A stretch of DNA of 64,000 nucleotides, from the NCBI GenBank assembly GCA_019119615.1, contig DWWQ01000040.1:1-64000 (forward strand), given 5' to 3'. Position numbers and translations under genes: made by a program. The notes beneath the pieces are model-generated. The model did no database searches and had not been told where the DNA came from. It worked only from the letters and a program-made list of their open reading frames with translations. Origin of the DNA: Candidatus Alistipes stercoravium (lineage in GTDB: Bacteria > Bacteroidota > Bacteroidia > Bacteroidales > Rikenellaceae). The number at the start of each line of letters is the position of its first letter. Within the stretch, counting starts at the first letter, position 1. Shown here piece after piece: positions 46,112 to 55,092 of this stretch.

Positions 46112-46119
46112 TACCTTTG
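46112..46119 (+). promoter_or_regulatory. -7 box of pheT
   Basis: TACCTTTG, 33 bases before the ATG. No Phe-rich leader ORF is seen here. Confidence 0.65.
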
Positions 46120-46152
46120 TTCGATTTTAGCAACTGATAAAACAACAACGAT

Positions 46153-48621
46153 ATGAACATTTCGTATAATTGGCTCAAACGCTATCTTCCGACCGATCTT
46201 TCGGCCGAGGAGATCGCCCGCATCCTCACGGACATCGGCCTCGAAGTCGAGGGTTTCGAGAAGATCGAGACCATCCGCGGCGGGCTGCAGGGTGTCGTCG
46301 TGGCCGAGGTGAAAACCTGCACGGACCATCCCGATTCGGACCACCTGCACGTTACCACGGTGGATGTCGGCTCGGGCGAGCCGCTGCAGATCGTCTGCGG
46401 CGCTCCGAACTGCCGGGCCGGAATGAAGACGCTCTGTGCCACGGTCGGCTCGGTGCTCTACCCCAACGGCGGCGAGGAGGAGTTCAAGATCAAGCGGTCG
46501 AAGATCCGCGGCGTCGAGTCGCTGGGCATGCTCTGCGCCGAGGACGAGCTGGGTGTCGGCGCTTCGCACGCGGGCATCATGGAGCTCCCGGCCGACGCCC
46601 CCGTGGGCATGCCGGCCAAGGAGTACCTGCACGTCGAGGACGACTACCTGATCCAGATCGGCCTGACGCCGAACCGCGTCGATGCCGCCTCGCATATCGG
46701 TGTGGCGCGCGACCTGGCGGCCTATCTGCGCAGCCGCGGCGAGCGGATCGAGGTCTGCTGGCCCGATGTCTCGGCCTTTGCGCCCGATACGCACGATGCT
46801 CCCGTCGAGATCCGCGTTGAGAACGCCGAGGCGGCACCCCGCTATACGGGCGTTACGGTTACGGGCTGCAAGATCGGCCCCTCGCCCGAGTGGATGCAGA
46901 ACTGCCTGCGCGCCGCGGGTATCAATCCCAAGAACAATCTGGTCGATATCACCAACTTCGTACTCTTCGAACTGGGACAGCCCCTGCATGCCTTCGATCT
47001 GGCGAAGATCGAGGGCCGCAAGGTCGTGGTCCGCACGGTGGCCGACGGCACGCCCTTCGTAACGTTGGACGGCGTGGAGCGCAAGCTCACGTCGCAGGAT
47101 CTGCTGATCTGCTCGGCCGAGCGTCCGATGTGCCTTGCCGGTGTCTTCGGCGGCCTGGATTCGGGTATCAGCGACACGACGACCGACGTCTTCATCGAGA
47201 GTGCCTATTTCAATCCCGTGTGGGTGCGCAAGACGGCCAAGCGTTTCGGCCTGAACACCGATTCGTCGTTCCGTTTCGAGCGCGGCGTGGATCCGAATCT
47301 GCAGGTCTATGCCGCCAAACGGGCCGCGCTGCTCATGAAGGAGCTGGCCGGAGGTACGATCGCGAGCGACATTACGGACATCTATCCCGCACCGATCGGC
47401 GACTTTGTCTTCGATGTTTCGCTGCGCCGTATCAACGCCCTGATCGGCAAGGAGATTCCCGAAGCGACGGTGCGCGAGATCCTTGCCGCCCTCGAGGTGA
47501 AGATTCTCGAGGAGAAGGGCGACGGCGTACTGACCGTGGCCGTGCCGCCCTATCGGGTCGATGTGCAGCGCGAGGCCGACCTGGTGGAGGATATCCTCCG
47601 CATCTACGGATACAACAACGTCGAGCTTCCCACGCATGTGCGCTCGACGCTCTCCTACGCACCGCGTCCCGACCGGAACCGCCTCATGAACCTCGCCGCC
47701 GATTTCCTTACGGATAACGGATTCACCGAGATCATGTCCAACTCGCTTACCAAAGGCGCTTACTACGAGGGCCTCACCTCCTGCCCAGCGGAGCGTTGCG
47801 TGCGGATTCTCAATCCCTTGAGCTCCGATCTCAATGTGCTGCGCCAGACCCTGCTGTTCAACATGCTCGAGGCCGTGGCGCTGAATGCCAACCGCAGGAA
47901 CGGCGACCTGAAGCTCTACGAGTTCGGCAACTGCTACTTCTACGACGAGGCGAAGCGTCAGGAGGAGGACCATCTGGCCGCCTACTCCGAGGAGTACCGC
48001 CTGGCAATTGCCGTAACGGGTGTTGCCACCCCGCAGTCGTGGAACGTGAAACCCGGGAAGGCCTCGTTCTTCACGCTGCGTGCCGTGGCCGAGAAGCTGC
48101 TCCGCCGCTTCGGTATCGACATTTACGCCCTGCAGACCGAGACGCTCGAAAGCGACCTCTTCTCCGAGGGGCTGACGATGGCGCTCAACGGCAAGGAGCT
48201 GCTGCGCATCGGTTCCGTGGCCCAAAAGATCCGCCGCCGGGTCGATGTCAAGCAGGAGGTCTACTTCCTCGAGATGAACTTCGACGCGCTGGTGCGCTCG
48301 ACCAGGAAACACCGCATCACGGCTTCGGAACTCTCGAAGTTCCCCGAGGTGAAACGCGACCTGGCCCTCCTTGTGGACAAATCGGTTACCTTCTCGGCGT
48401 TGCGCGACGTGGCCTTCGCCGCCGAGCGCAAGCTGCTGCGCAGCGTCTCGCTCTTCGACGTCTACGAGGGCGACAAGCTCCCCGCAGGCAAGAAGTCCTA
48501 CGCCTTGAGTTTCGTGCTGGAGGACAAGACCCGTACGCTGGATGACAAGACCATCGAGCGCGTGATGGCGAATCTGGTCAAGCAGTTCGAACAGCGCTGC
48601 GGCGCCGAAGTGCGCTCGTGA
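46153..48621 (+). CDS. pheT: Phenylalanine-tRNA ligase beta subunit
   Basis: 822 residues, full length. Domains in order: N-terminal tRNA-binding OB (VVVAEVKTCTDHPDSDHLHV), B3/B4 editing domain, B5 (RINALIGKEIPEATVREILA), catalytic-like core (FTEIMSNSLTKGAYY) and the C-terminal anticodon-binding domain (FPEVKRDLALLVDKSVTFSA). It works with PheS, which is not in the window. It is a single-gene unit ending at a strong terminator. Confidence 0.96.
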   Translation: MNISYNWLKRYLPTDLSAEEIARILTDIGLEVEGFEKIETIRGGLQGVVVAEVKTCTDHPDSDHLHVTTVDVGSGEPLQIVCGAPNCRAGMKTLCATVGSVLYPNGGEEEFKIKRSKIRGVESLGMLCAEDELGVGASHAGIMELPADAPVGMPAKEYLHVEDDYLIQIGLTPNRVDAASHIGVARDLAAYLRSRGERIEVCWPDVSAFAPDTHDAPVEIRVENAEAAPRYTGVTVTGCKIGPSPEWMQNCLRAAGINPKNNLVDITNFVLFELGQPLHAFDLAKIEGRKVVVRTVADGTPFVTLDGVERKLTSQDLLICSAERPMCLAGVFGGLDSGISDTTTDVFIESAYFNPVWVRKTAKRFGLNTDSSFRFERGVDPNLQVYAAKRAALLMKELAGGTIASDITDIYPAPIGDFVFDVSLRRINALIGKEIPEATVREILAALEVKILEEKGDGVLTVAVPPYRVDVQREADLVEDILRIYGYNNVELPTHVRSTLSYAPRPDRNRLMNLAADFLTDNGFTEIMSNSLTKGAYYEGLTSCPAERCVRILNPLSSDLNVLRQTLLFNMLEAVALNANRRNGDLKLYEFGNCYFYDEAKRQEEDHLAAYSEEYRLAIAVTGVATPQSWNVKPGKASFFTLRAVAEKLLRRFGIDIYALQTETLESDLFSEGLTMALNGKELLRIGSVAQKIRRRVDVKQEVYFLEMNFDALVRSTRKHRITASELSKFPEVKRDLALLVDKSVTFSALRDVAFAAERKLLRSVSLFDVYEGDKLPAGKKSYALSFVLEDKTRTLDDKTIERVMANLVKQFEQRCGAEVRS

Positions 48622-48645
48622 TCCGGCTGCATACTTCCGATCGTG

Positions 48646-48685
48646 CAAAACGGCTGCTGTCGCAGGACAGCAGCCGTTTTGTTTT
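48646..48685. terminator. Bidirectional terminator between pheT and the hexosaminidase
   Basis: A 16-bp perfect stem (CAAAACGGCTGCTGTC with GACAGCAGCCGTTTTG), GCAG loop, T-rich on both outer sides. Confidence 0.9.
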
Positions 48686-48696
48686 CCGGAAGGGGC

Positions 48697-50856
48697 TTAC
48701 AGCGCGGGTTTGATCTCCGGGGGCATGATGACGACCATCGGCGTGCCGTTGCCGTCGGAGGTGCAGACCAGCCGCACGGCCTTCACCGGACGCTCGGGAT
48801 GGAGCGTGATGGCTCCCACGTCGAGGTCGCCGGCGCGTTCGAACGTCTGTCCGTCGTACGACACCTCGGCGTAGCCGGTCAGGAACTGCATCTTCGGCAG
48901 ATGGCTGTATCCCGTGCGGAGCAGCATTTCGCGGCATGTTACGGGCTCTGCGAAGGTGTAAAGCACCCAGTCGCCGTTGCGCCCCGCACGGGTCGTGTAG
49001 GCGTATCCCTTATAGGTATCGACGTTCGAGAAGGGCAGCTTCCCGTCTTCGGGCAGCGAGCTGGTGAGCTTCACGGCGGGACGGAGCATCCGGTAGTAGG
49101 ACTCGTCGGCGGCATAGGGGCTGCGGCCCGTGCCCAGCACCGAGTAGAAACGGTAGAGCTGCGGCCGGTCGGTCTTCACCGGGCCCGTGTAGCGCTCCTC
49201 CTTCTCGGGGCGGTCGTCGCGCACATAGCGGATTTCGGCACCGTCGTCGGTCGAGGCGGTCAGCTGTCCTGCGGCATAGCTTACGCGCGGCGGGTAGAGC
49301 CGGTAGCGGATCCCCATGGCCGTCATGCGGGGATAGTGCTCCTCGCGCAACTCCCTGTAATAGGCTTCCCAGCCCTCTTCGTTGCCGCTCCAGGCCAGAC
49401 GGGCCACGGCACAGAGGCGCGGGAAAAGCATTGCGTCGAGATAGTCGGGCCGTTCAGGGTGGTTTGCGAGGTATATCTCGCTCCAGAAGGCTCCCTGTAT
49501 GCCGAGGACATGGCTCATCTGCTCCTCGGAGAACCCGGCCTTCGCGAAGTCGAACGAATAGACCTTTTCGGCGCCGAATATGCCGGCCCAGGTGTGTCCC
49601 GCTTCATGTTGCGACTGGCGCATGTCGAAATAGAAGTACTCGCCGGGCATGACGATCGTCTGATACCCCTTGGCTGTGGCGTCGAGGCATGCTTTCGTGC
49701 TCTCCCAGGCCGTTACGCGGCTGTCGCGCGTGTAGGCCCCGGTGCGTACGGCTTCGTTCCAGACGGCCGGGCGTTTGCCGTGCCGCCGCAGCATGTCGGA
49801 TACGCGCTCCAGGAAGAGGTCCTCGAGCTGGTGGGGGTCGGTCATCCCCTGCTGCCGCATGAGGGCCTGACAGTCGGGGCAGCGCTGCCACTGCGACATG
49901 TTCACCTCGTCGCCGCCGATGTGGATGTACTCCGAGGGGAAGAGCGCGCAGACCTCACCCAGAATGTCCTCCAGCAGCGCATAGTTCTCCTCGCGGGCCA
50001 CGCACCAGGCGTTGCGGTAGTCGTATCCGGCGGTCGCCACCGTGTCGGGGGCGTAGTTGCAGCGGATCTCGGGATGGATGGTTCCGATCGTACGGCTGTG
50101 TCCCGGAAGGTCGATTTCAGGGATTACCTCGATGTTGCGGACCGCGGCGTAGCGGACGATGTCGCGGATCTCGTCCTGCGTGTAGTAGCCGCCGTACTTC
50201 TCGTCCCACTTGCCGTAGACGGCCTTCACGGGCGAGTCGCCGCCGCGGAAACCGCCGATTTCGGCCAGCTCGGGATGCGACTTGATTTCGATGCGCCATC
50301 CTTCGTCGTCCGTGAGGTGGATGTGGAACTTATTGATATTGTGATAGGACAGGAAGTCTATATAACGTTTTACTCCCGCTGCATCGACCCATGTCCGGGC
50401 TACGTCGAGCATCATGCCGCGGTAGGCGAAACGCGGGGCATCCTCAATCTTCGCACACCCGAGTTCGGTCCCGGCGGGGATGCCCTTTTGGGCATAGACC
50501 TCGGGCGGCAGCATGCGGAACAGGGCCTGCACGCCGTTGAAGGCTCCGCCGTAGTCGCTGCTGCGTATGGCGATGTGGTCCGGGGTGATCTCCAGCCGGT
50601 AACCTTCGGCCGGGATCTCTCCTTCGGCATCAAGGACCAGCGTGATGCAGCCGTCTCCGGACAACTCCCGCTCGATGGGACATCCGAGATACGGGGCAGC
50701 GTAATCGGCCAGCTGTTGCAGCCCTTCGTCGGCCGCGAGTGTCGTTTGTTCGGAGAATGTGAAGCTCCCTTTCAGGGGCGTTTGACGTCCTCCGGCAGGT
50801 TGCGCGGAGACCGAGAGGGCGGACAGGAGAAAGACCGCCAAAAAGGATCGTTTCAT
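48697..50856 (-). CDS. Beta-N-acetylhexosaminidase (GH20)
   Basis: 719 residues with signal peptide (SFLAVFLLSALSVSAQ). A GH20b N-terminal domain (~25-130) precedes the catalytic barrel: KFHIHLTDDEGWRIE, PEIDLPGHSR, and the catalytic Asp316-Glu317 pair in HIGGDEV. The C-terminal ~180 residues hold a chitobiase-type and a discoidin-like domain. It removes terminal GlcNAc/GalNAc from host or bacterial glycans in the periplasm or on the surface. ATG 50856 gives the best signal peptide. Confidence 0.95.
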   Translation of the reverse strand: MKRSFLAVFLLSALSVSAQPAGGRQTPLKGSFTFSEQTTLAADEGLQQLADYAAPYLGCPIERELSGDGCITLVLDAEGEIPAEGYRLEITPDHIAIRSSDYGGAFNGVQALFRMLPPEVYAQKGIPAGTELGCAKIEDAPRFAYRGMMLDVARTWVDAAGVKRYIDFLSYHNINKFHIHLTDDEGWRIEIKSHPELAEIGGFRGGDSPVKAVYGKWDEKYGGYYTQDEIRDIVRYAAVRNIEVIPEIDLPGHSRTIGTIHPEIRCNYAPDTVATAGYDYRNAWCVAREENYALLEDILGEVCALFPSEYIHIGGDEVNMSQWQRCPDCQALMRQQGMTDPHQLEDLFLERVSDMLRRHGKRPAVWNEAVRTGAYTRDSRVTAWESTKACLDATAKGYQTIVMPGEYFYFDMRQSQHEAGHTWAGIFGAEKVYSFDFAKAGFSEEQMSHVLGIQGAFWSEIYLANHPERPDYLDAMLFPRLCAVARLAWSGNEEGWEAYYRELREEHYPRMTAMGIRYRLYPPRVSYAAGQLTASTDDGAEIRYVRDDRPEKEERYTGPVKTDRPQLYRFYSVLGTGRSPYAADESYYRMLRPAVKLTSSLPEDGKLPFSNVDTYKGYAYTTRAGRNGDWVLYTFAEPVTCREMLLRTGYSHLPKMQFLTGYAEVSYDGQTFERAGDLDVGAITLHPERPVKAVRLVCTSDGNGTPMVVIMPPEIKPAL

Positions 50857-50880
50857 CAATAAAAGGAATTTTGTGGAGTA

Positions 50881-50888
50881 CAAAGGTA
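50881..50888 (-). promoter_or_regulatory. -7 box of the hexosaminidase gene
   Basis: TACCTTTG on the minus strand, 24 bases before the ATG. Only 20 bases separate it from the divergent mazG box. Confidence 0.7.
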
Positions 50889-50908
50889 AAATTTTTCCGC
50901 CGTTTTGC

Positions 50909-50916
50909 TACCTTTG
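50909..50916 (+). promoter_or_regulatory. -7 box of the mazG operon
   Basis: TACCTTTG, 25 bases before the mazG ATG. Confidence 0.7.
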
Positions 50917-50941
50917 CAGTAAAAATAAGCCACAACATCGT

Positions 50942-51727
50942 ATGGAAGATAAACGTTTGGAGGCTACGGCGCGTCTGCTCGAGGTGATGAACACGCTCCG
51001 TCGCGAATGCCCGTGGGATCGCGAGCAGACCTTCGATTCGCTGCGCAGCAACACGATCGAGGAGACCTATGAACTGGCCGACGCCATCACGGCCCACAAC
51101 ATGGAGGGCATCAAGGAGGAACTGGGCGACCTGCTGCTGCATGTGGTCTTCTATTCGAAGCTGGGAGAGGAAGAGGGCGCCTTCGATTTCGCCGATGTGG
51201 CCAATGCCCTGTGCGACAAACTGATCTATCGCCATCCTCATGTTTACGGTGATATCCATGCCAATACGCCGGCCGAGGTCAAGGAGAACTGGGAGGCGCT
51301 GAAGCTCCGCAAGAAGAACCGCAAGAGCGGTACGCTCGGCGGGGTTCCGCGTTCGCTGCCGGCGCTGGTCAAGGCCTATCGCGTCGGCGAGAAGGCCGCC
51401 GGAGCGGGTTTCGACTGGCAGCAGAAGGAGGATGTCTGGGAGAAGGTCCGCGAGGAGCTTTCCGAGGTCGAGGCCGAGATGAAGTCGGGCCGCAAGGCCG
51501 ACCTCGAAGGCGAGTTCGGCGACCTGTTCTTTGCGCTCGTGAATGCGGCGCGTCTCTACGGCGTGGATCCCGAGTCGGCATTGGCACGGACCAACGAGAA
51601 GTTCATCCGCCGCTTCAATTATATGGAAGAGCACGCTGCGGCACAGGGCCATACGTTGCACGACATGACGCTCGACGAAATGGAGGCCCTCTGGCAGCAG
51701 GCCAAGACGGAGGAGACTCACAGATAA
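50942..51727 (+). CDS. mazG: Nucleoside triphosphate pyrophosphohydrolase MazG
   Basis: 261 residues, the two-domain form. Each half has the MazG metal pattern: CPWDREQTFDSLRSNTIEET with EELGDLLLHVVF, and REELSEVEAEM with EGEFGDLFFALVNAARL. It cleaves (d)NTPs to monophosphates as a housecleaning enzyme. Start MEDKRLEATARLLEVM matches the family. The gamma-carbonic anhydrase gene follows after 30 bases. Confidence 0.95.
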   Translation: MEDKRLEATARLLEVMNTLRRECPWDREQTFDSLRSNTIEETYELADAITAHNMEGIKEELGDLLLHVVFYSKLGEEEGAFDFADVANALCDKLIYRHPHVYGDIHANTPAEVKENWEALKLRKKNRKSGTLGGVPRSLPALVKAYRVGEKAAGAGFDWQQKEDVWEKVREELSEVEAEMKSGRKADLEGEFGDLFFALVNAARLYGVDPESALARTNEKFIRRFNYMEEHAAAQGHTLHDMTLDEMEALWQQAKTEETHR

Positions 51728-51757
51728 ACGGAACCCAAAGAAAAACGAGTATATACT

Positions 51758-52300
51758 ATGGCATTGATTCGTGAAGTGCGGGGACATACGCCCGTGATCG
51801 GAGAAAATACGTTCCTGGCCGAGACGGCCGTTGTGCTGGGCAATGTTACGATCGGCCGCGACTGTTCGATCTGGTACAATGCGGTGCTGCGCGGCGATGT
51901 GAACAAGATCGTCATCGGCGACCGCACGAACATTCAGGACGGTGCCGTCCTGCATACGATCTACGACAAGGCGAAGCATCCCTCGCAGACGATCATCGGC
52001 AATGACGTTTCGGTGGGCCACAACGCGGTGGTGCACGGCGCGGTGATCGAGGACAACTGCCTGATCGGCATGGGAGCCATCCTGCTCGACAACGCCCACA
52101 TCCCTTCGGGTTGCATCATCGCTGCCGGGGCGCTCGTGCTGTCGAATGCGCAGTTGGAGCCCAATTCGGTCTATGCCGGGGTCCCGGCCCGCAAGGTCAA
52201 GGAGATTACGCCCGAGCAGCGGGACGAGATCGTGCGGCGCACGGCCCACGACTATATGCTCTACGCCTCGTGGTTCAAGGAGGACACGGCGGAAAAATAA
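51758..52300 (+). CDS. Gamma-class carbonic anhydrase-like hexapeptide protein
   Basis: 180 residues, left-handed beta-helix. Metal-site His at 66, 88 and 93 (AVLHTIYD, VGHNAVVHG) match gamma-carbonic anhydrases of the YrdA/PaaY type; WYNAVLRGDVNKIVIG is typical. Many of these have weak or unknown activity, so carbonic anhydrase is a family label. The sensor kinase gene begins 9 bases later. Confidence 0.9.
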   Translation: MALIREVRGHTPVIGENTFLAETAVVLGNVTIGRDCSIWYNAVLRGDVNKIVIGDRTNIQDGAVLHTIYDKAKHPSQTIIGNDVSVGHNAVVHGAVIEDNCLIGMGAILLDNAHIPSGCIIAAGALVLSNAQLEPNSVYAGVPARKVKEITPEQRDEIVRRTAHDYMLYASWFKEDTAEK

Positions 52301-52309
52301 CCGTTCGCC

Positions 52310-53620
52310 ATGCGGTTGCAGTCCAAATATTCCGACATCGTGCTCAACCTGCTGGTGGCCATAGCCATCAGCCTGGTGGTCAATTTCTCCTACCTGCTGC
52401 TTATGCTGGTCGAGCATAACAGCGACACCTCTCCCCTTCCGGCCGGACAACAAGTTGTCGAACGCCCGGATGCAGGTGTGCTGCGGGTCCATCTCGACGG
52501 TTACGGCTATCTGGTCTATGCCGACGGCGACAGCGTCTATGTGCCGGCGCGGCGCATGCGGTTCCTGGGCCTCAAGGACGGAGACAGGATCGTAGCTGAT
52601 TTGAGCGCTCCGCGTCAGAGCGGAGGCCATCCTATCCTGGAGCATGTCCGGACGTTAAACGGCGCGGAGTATAACTACGGTGCACTGTACAACCGCCCGT
52701 CGCGGTGGACCGAGCTGCTTCTGCAGCTGGTCTACTACCTCATCATGTCGTTCGTGATGCTGACGATCCTCACTTCGACCCGCCGGAACTATTCGATGCG
52801 GCTTTATATCCGGCGGAGCCTGTGGTGCCTTGTCGCGGCTGCGGGACTCTATTGCGTGGCACCCGTTACGGAGTGGCATACGGGGCGTGTGGTCATCAAC
52901 TGCATGGGCGGGCGCATGTTCGACTACATGCTGCTGCTGAAGTGTTCGTTCGCCGTGGTCGTATCGCTTCTTTACAGCCGCATCTATGTCCTTATTTCGC
53001 AGCGCCAGGCCGTCGTCGTCGAGAACGAGCGGCTCAAAAACGAGAACCTCACGACGCGTTACAACATGCTTGTGGGGCAGATCAACCCCCACTTCTTCTT
53101 CAATTCGCTCAACTCGCTGGCGATGCTCGTGCGCGAAAAGCAGGACGACAAGGCCCTGACCTACATCGACCAGCTCTCCTATACGTTCCGCTACATCATC
53201 CAGAACGGACAAAGCATGCTCGTCGAGTTGGGTGAGGAGCTCCAGTTCGTCGAGGCGTACAGCTATCTTTTCAAGATCCGCTATGCGGACAAGCTCTTCT
53301 TCGATCTGGAGATCGACCGGAGCTATTATTCGTGGCGGCTGCCGTCGCTTTCGCTCCAGCCGCTTATCGACAACGCTGTCAAGCACAATACCATCACGCG
53401 CAACAATCCGCTGCACGTTACGATCCGCGTGGAAAACGATCGCCTGGAGATCTCGAATCCGCGGCGTCCGAAGCTCGAACCCGAGCCCTCGACGGGCATC
53501 GGTCTGGAGAACCTGCGCAACCGCTGGCAGCTGATTACCGGGCGCGACATCGAGATTCTCGCCACCGAGGAGCGTTTCACCGTGCGGCTTCCGCTGCTAA
53601 AACCCGAACACGAGGCATGA
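52310..53620 (+). CDS. LytS-type sensor histidine kinase
   Basis: 436 residues. One N-terminal helix, an extracytoplasmic domain (~38-140), then three or four helices (145-235). A HisKA_7TM/LytS-type kinase core (PF06580) follows: phospho-acceptor His261 in GQINPHFFFNSLNSL, N box LIDNAVKHNT, and G box STGIGLENLRNRW. Its stop overlaps the regulator ATG (ATGA), so the two are coupled. Confidence 0.93.
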   Translation: MRLQSKYSDIVLNLLVAIAISLVVNFSYLLLMLVEHNSDTSPLPAGQQVVERPDAGVLRVHLDGYGYLVYADGDSVYVPARRMRFLGLKDGDRIVADLSAPRQSGGHPILEHVRTLNGAEYNYGALYNRPSRWTELLLQLVYYLIMSFVMLTILTSTRRNYSMRLYIRRSLWCLVAAAGLYCVAPVTEWHTGRVVINCMGGRMFDYMLLLKCSFAVVVSLLYSRIYVLISQRQAVVVENERLKNENLTTRYNMLVGQINPHFFFNSLNSLAMLVREKQDDKALTYIDQLSYTFRYIIQNGQSMLVELGEELQFVEAYSYLFKIRYADKLFFDLEIDRSYYSWRLPSLSLQPLIDNAVKHNTITRNNPLHVTIRVENDRLEISNPRRPKLEPEPSTGIGLENLRNRWQLITGRDIEILATEERFTVRLPLLKPEHEA

Positions 53621-54381
53621 TGCGTGCGCTGATCATCGAGGACGAAACGGCCGCCGCCCGCAATCTGGAGGCCGTATTGCGTGAGGTCGCTCCGGGCGTG
53701 GAGATCCTTGCGACGCTGGAGAGCGTCGCGGAGAGCGTCGAGTGGCTGCAGTCGAATCCCCAGCCCGACCTGCTGTTCATGGATATCCATCTGGCCGACG
53801 GCGACTCGTTCCGCATCTTCGAGTCGGTGGAGATCACCGCTCCGGTCATCTTTACCACGGCCTATGACCGTTATGCCCTGGAGGCCTTCAAGGTAAACAG
53901 CATCGATTACCTGCTCAAACCGATCAATACTGAAAATGTGCGGCGGGCTCTGGAGAAGCTGCGGCGGCTCACCTCGGGCGAGCGCCTCGACTACGGCACC
54001 CGGGTCCGGAGCCTTGCCTCGCAGCGTCAGGAGGAGGTTTTCCTGGTGCACGTCCGCGATAAGATCATTCCGCTGCAGCGCGACCGGATCGCCTATTGCT
54101 ATACGGCCAACGAGAAGGTTACGGCGTGTGATTTCGACGGCGCGGTCTACCCCATGGACAAGACCCTCGAGGCGTTGCAGTCGCTGCTCCCCGACCGTGA
54201 TTTCTTCCGGGCCAACCGTCAGTTCATCATCGCACGGCATGCCGTGAAGGAGATCGCCGTCTGGTTCGGCAGCCGGCTGACGCTGCATCTTACGGTCGAA
54301 ACGCCCGAGCGTATCGTCATTTCCAAGGCCCGCGTTCCCGAATTCAAGGAGTGGCTGCGGGCGATTCACCCCACCGAATAA
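53617..54381 (+). CDS. LytTR-family response regulator
   Basis: 254 residues. Receiver domain with acidic pocket IIEDE, phospho-acceptor Asp56 in LLFMDIHLADG, and late Lys in YLLKPIN. A LytTR DNA-binding domain follows (~145-250; FFRANRQFIIARHAVKEI). Partner of the upstream kinase. The stimulus and targets are unknown; the genes at 54520 onward are candidates by proximity only. Confidence 0.94.
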   Translation: MMRALIIEDETAAARNLEAVLREVAPGVEILATLESVAESVEWLQSNPQPDLLFMDIHLADGDSFRIFESVEITAPVIFTTAYDRYALEAFKVNSIDYLLKPINTENVRRALEKLRRLTSGERLDYGTRVRSLASQRQEEVFLVHVRDKIIPLQRDRIAYCYTANEKVTACDFDGAVYPMDKTLEALQSLLPDRDFFRANRQFIIARHAVKEIAVWFGSRLTLHLTVETPERIVISKARVPEFKEWLRAIHPTE

Positions 54382-54446
54382 GCCGTTTTACCCTACCCTT
54401 TGGGCGTTTCGCCGGAGTCGCGGTTCCGATTCCGGCGGTTTGGCGC

Positions 54447-54454
54447 TACCTTTG
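54447..54454 (+). promoter_or_regulatory. -7 box of the small periplasmic protein gene
   Basis: TACCTTTG, 65 bases before the ATG. Confidence 0.6.
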
Positions 54455-54519
54455 TATCGGAGATTTTCCCGAAAGGGTTTCCGAAAAAAGGAGATTCAGA
54501 ACCTAAAAATTTACGAACG

Positions 54520-54957
54520 ATGAAAAAGATGATTTTTGCAGCTTTCGCAACCCTCTGTCTGGTTGCCGGCACTCAGGTTTACGCCCAGGAGCCGCCGAAG
54601 GCCGCTCCCGCCGAGCGTCCTACGGTCGAGCAGATGGCCCGCCGCATGACGGATCGCATGACCGAACGGCTCAAGCTGACCGATGCGCAGGCCGAGCAGG
54701 TCTATGCGGTCAATCTCGAGCGGCTTCAGACGCTGGAGGCCCAGCGCGAGGCGATGCGCACGATGTGCCGGGAGCAGGCCGAGAAGATGAAATCGGTGCT
54801 GACGACCGAGCAGTTCATGGAGTGGTCGAAGATGCAGGGTCCGCGCCCGCACCGCGATGGACGTCATGCTCCGGGCATGCGGCGCGGAGCTCCCGATCCG
54901 GACAAGAAATGTTGCGACAAGCCATGTCCTCTCAAGGATATGAAGGGTATCGAGTGA
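54520..54957 (+). CDS. Small periplasmic Spy/CpxP-like protein (DUF4890 type)
   Basis: 145 residues. Signal peptide (MIFAAFATLCLVAGTQVYAQ), then a helical Met/Arg/Glu-rich region (MARRMTDRMTERLKLTDAQA). The C-terminal His/Arg/Pro tail has a Cys cluster (KKCCDKPC). The pattern resembles Spy/CpxP-like proteins; a role in envelope stress is a guess from this and from the two-component system upstream. A terminator follows. Confidence 0.72.
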   Translation: MKKMIFAAFATLCLVAGTQVYAQEPPKAAPAERPTVEQMARRMTDRMTERLKLTDAQAEQVYAVNLERLQTLEAQREAMRTMCREQAEKMKSVLTTEQFMEWSKMQGPRPHRDGRHAPGMRRGAPDPDKKCCDKPCPLKDMKGIE

Positions 54958-54986
54958 GGTTAGGTTTTCGTCGGCTTGTTGCAGCC

Positions 54987-55021
54987 GGGGCGCCGGTCGG
55001 TCGATTGGCGCCCCTTTTTTG
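54987..55021 (+). terminator. Intrinsic terminator after the small periplasmic protein
   Basis: Stem GGGGCGCC with GGCGCCCC, 12-base loop, then six T. Confidence 0.85.
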
Positions 55022-55092
55022 TCGTTTCACCCCTCGGGAACTCCATCCTTGGCATAAATGAATTAACTTCGCACGCGCAAACAAGTGTTAAA

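Noticed and set aside
46021..46152. Phenylalanine leader-peptide attenuator before pheT
   Set aside because: No Phe-rich short ORF or terminator next to the ATG; only a -7 box and a short palindrome belonging to the upstream gene.
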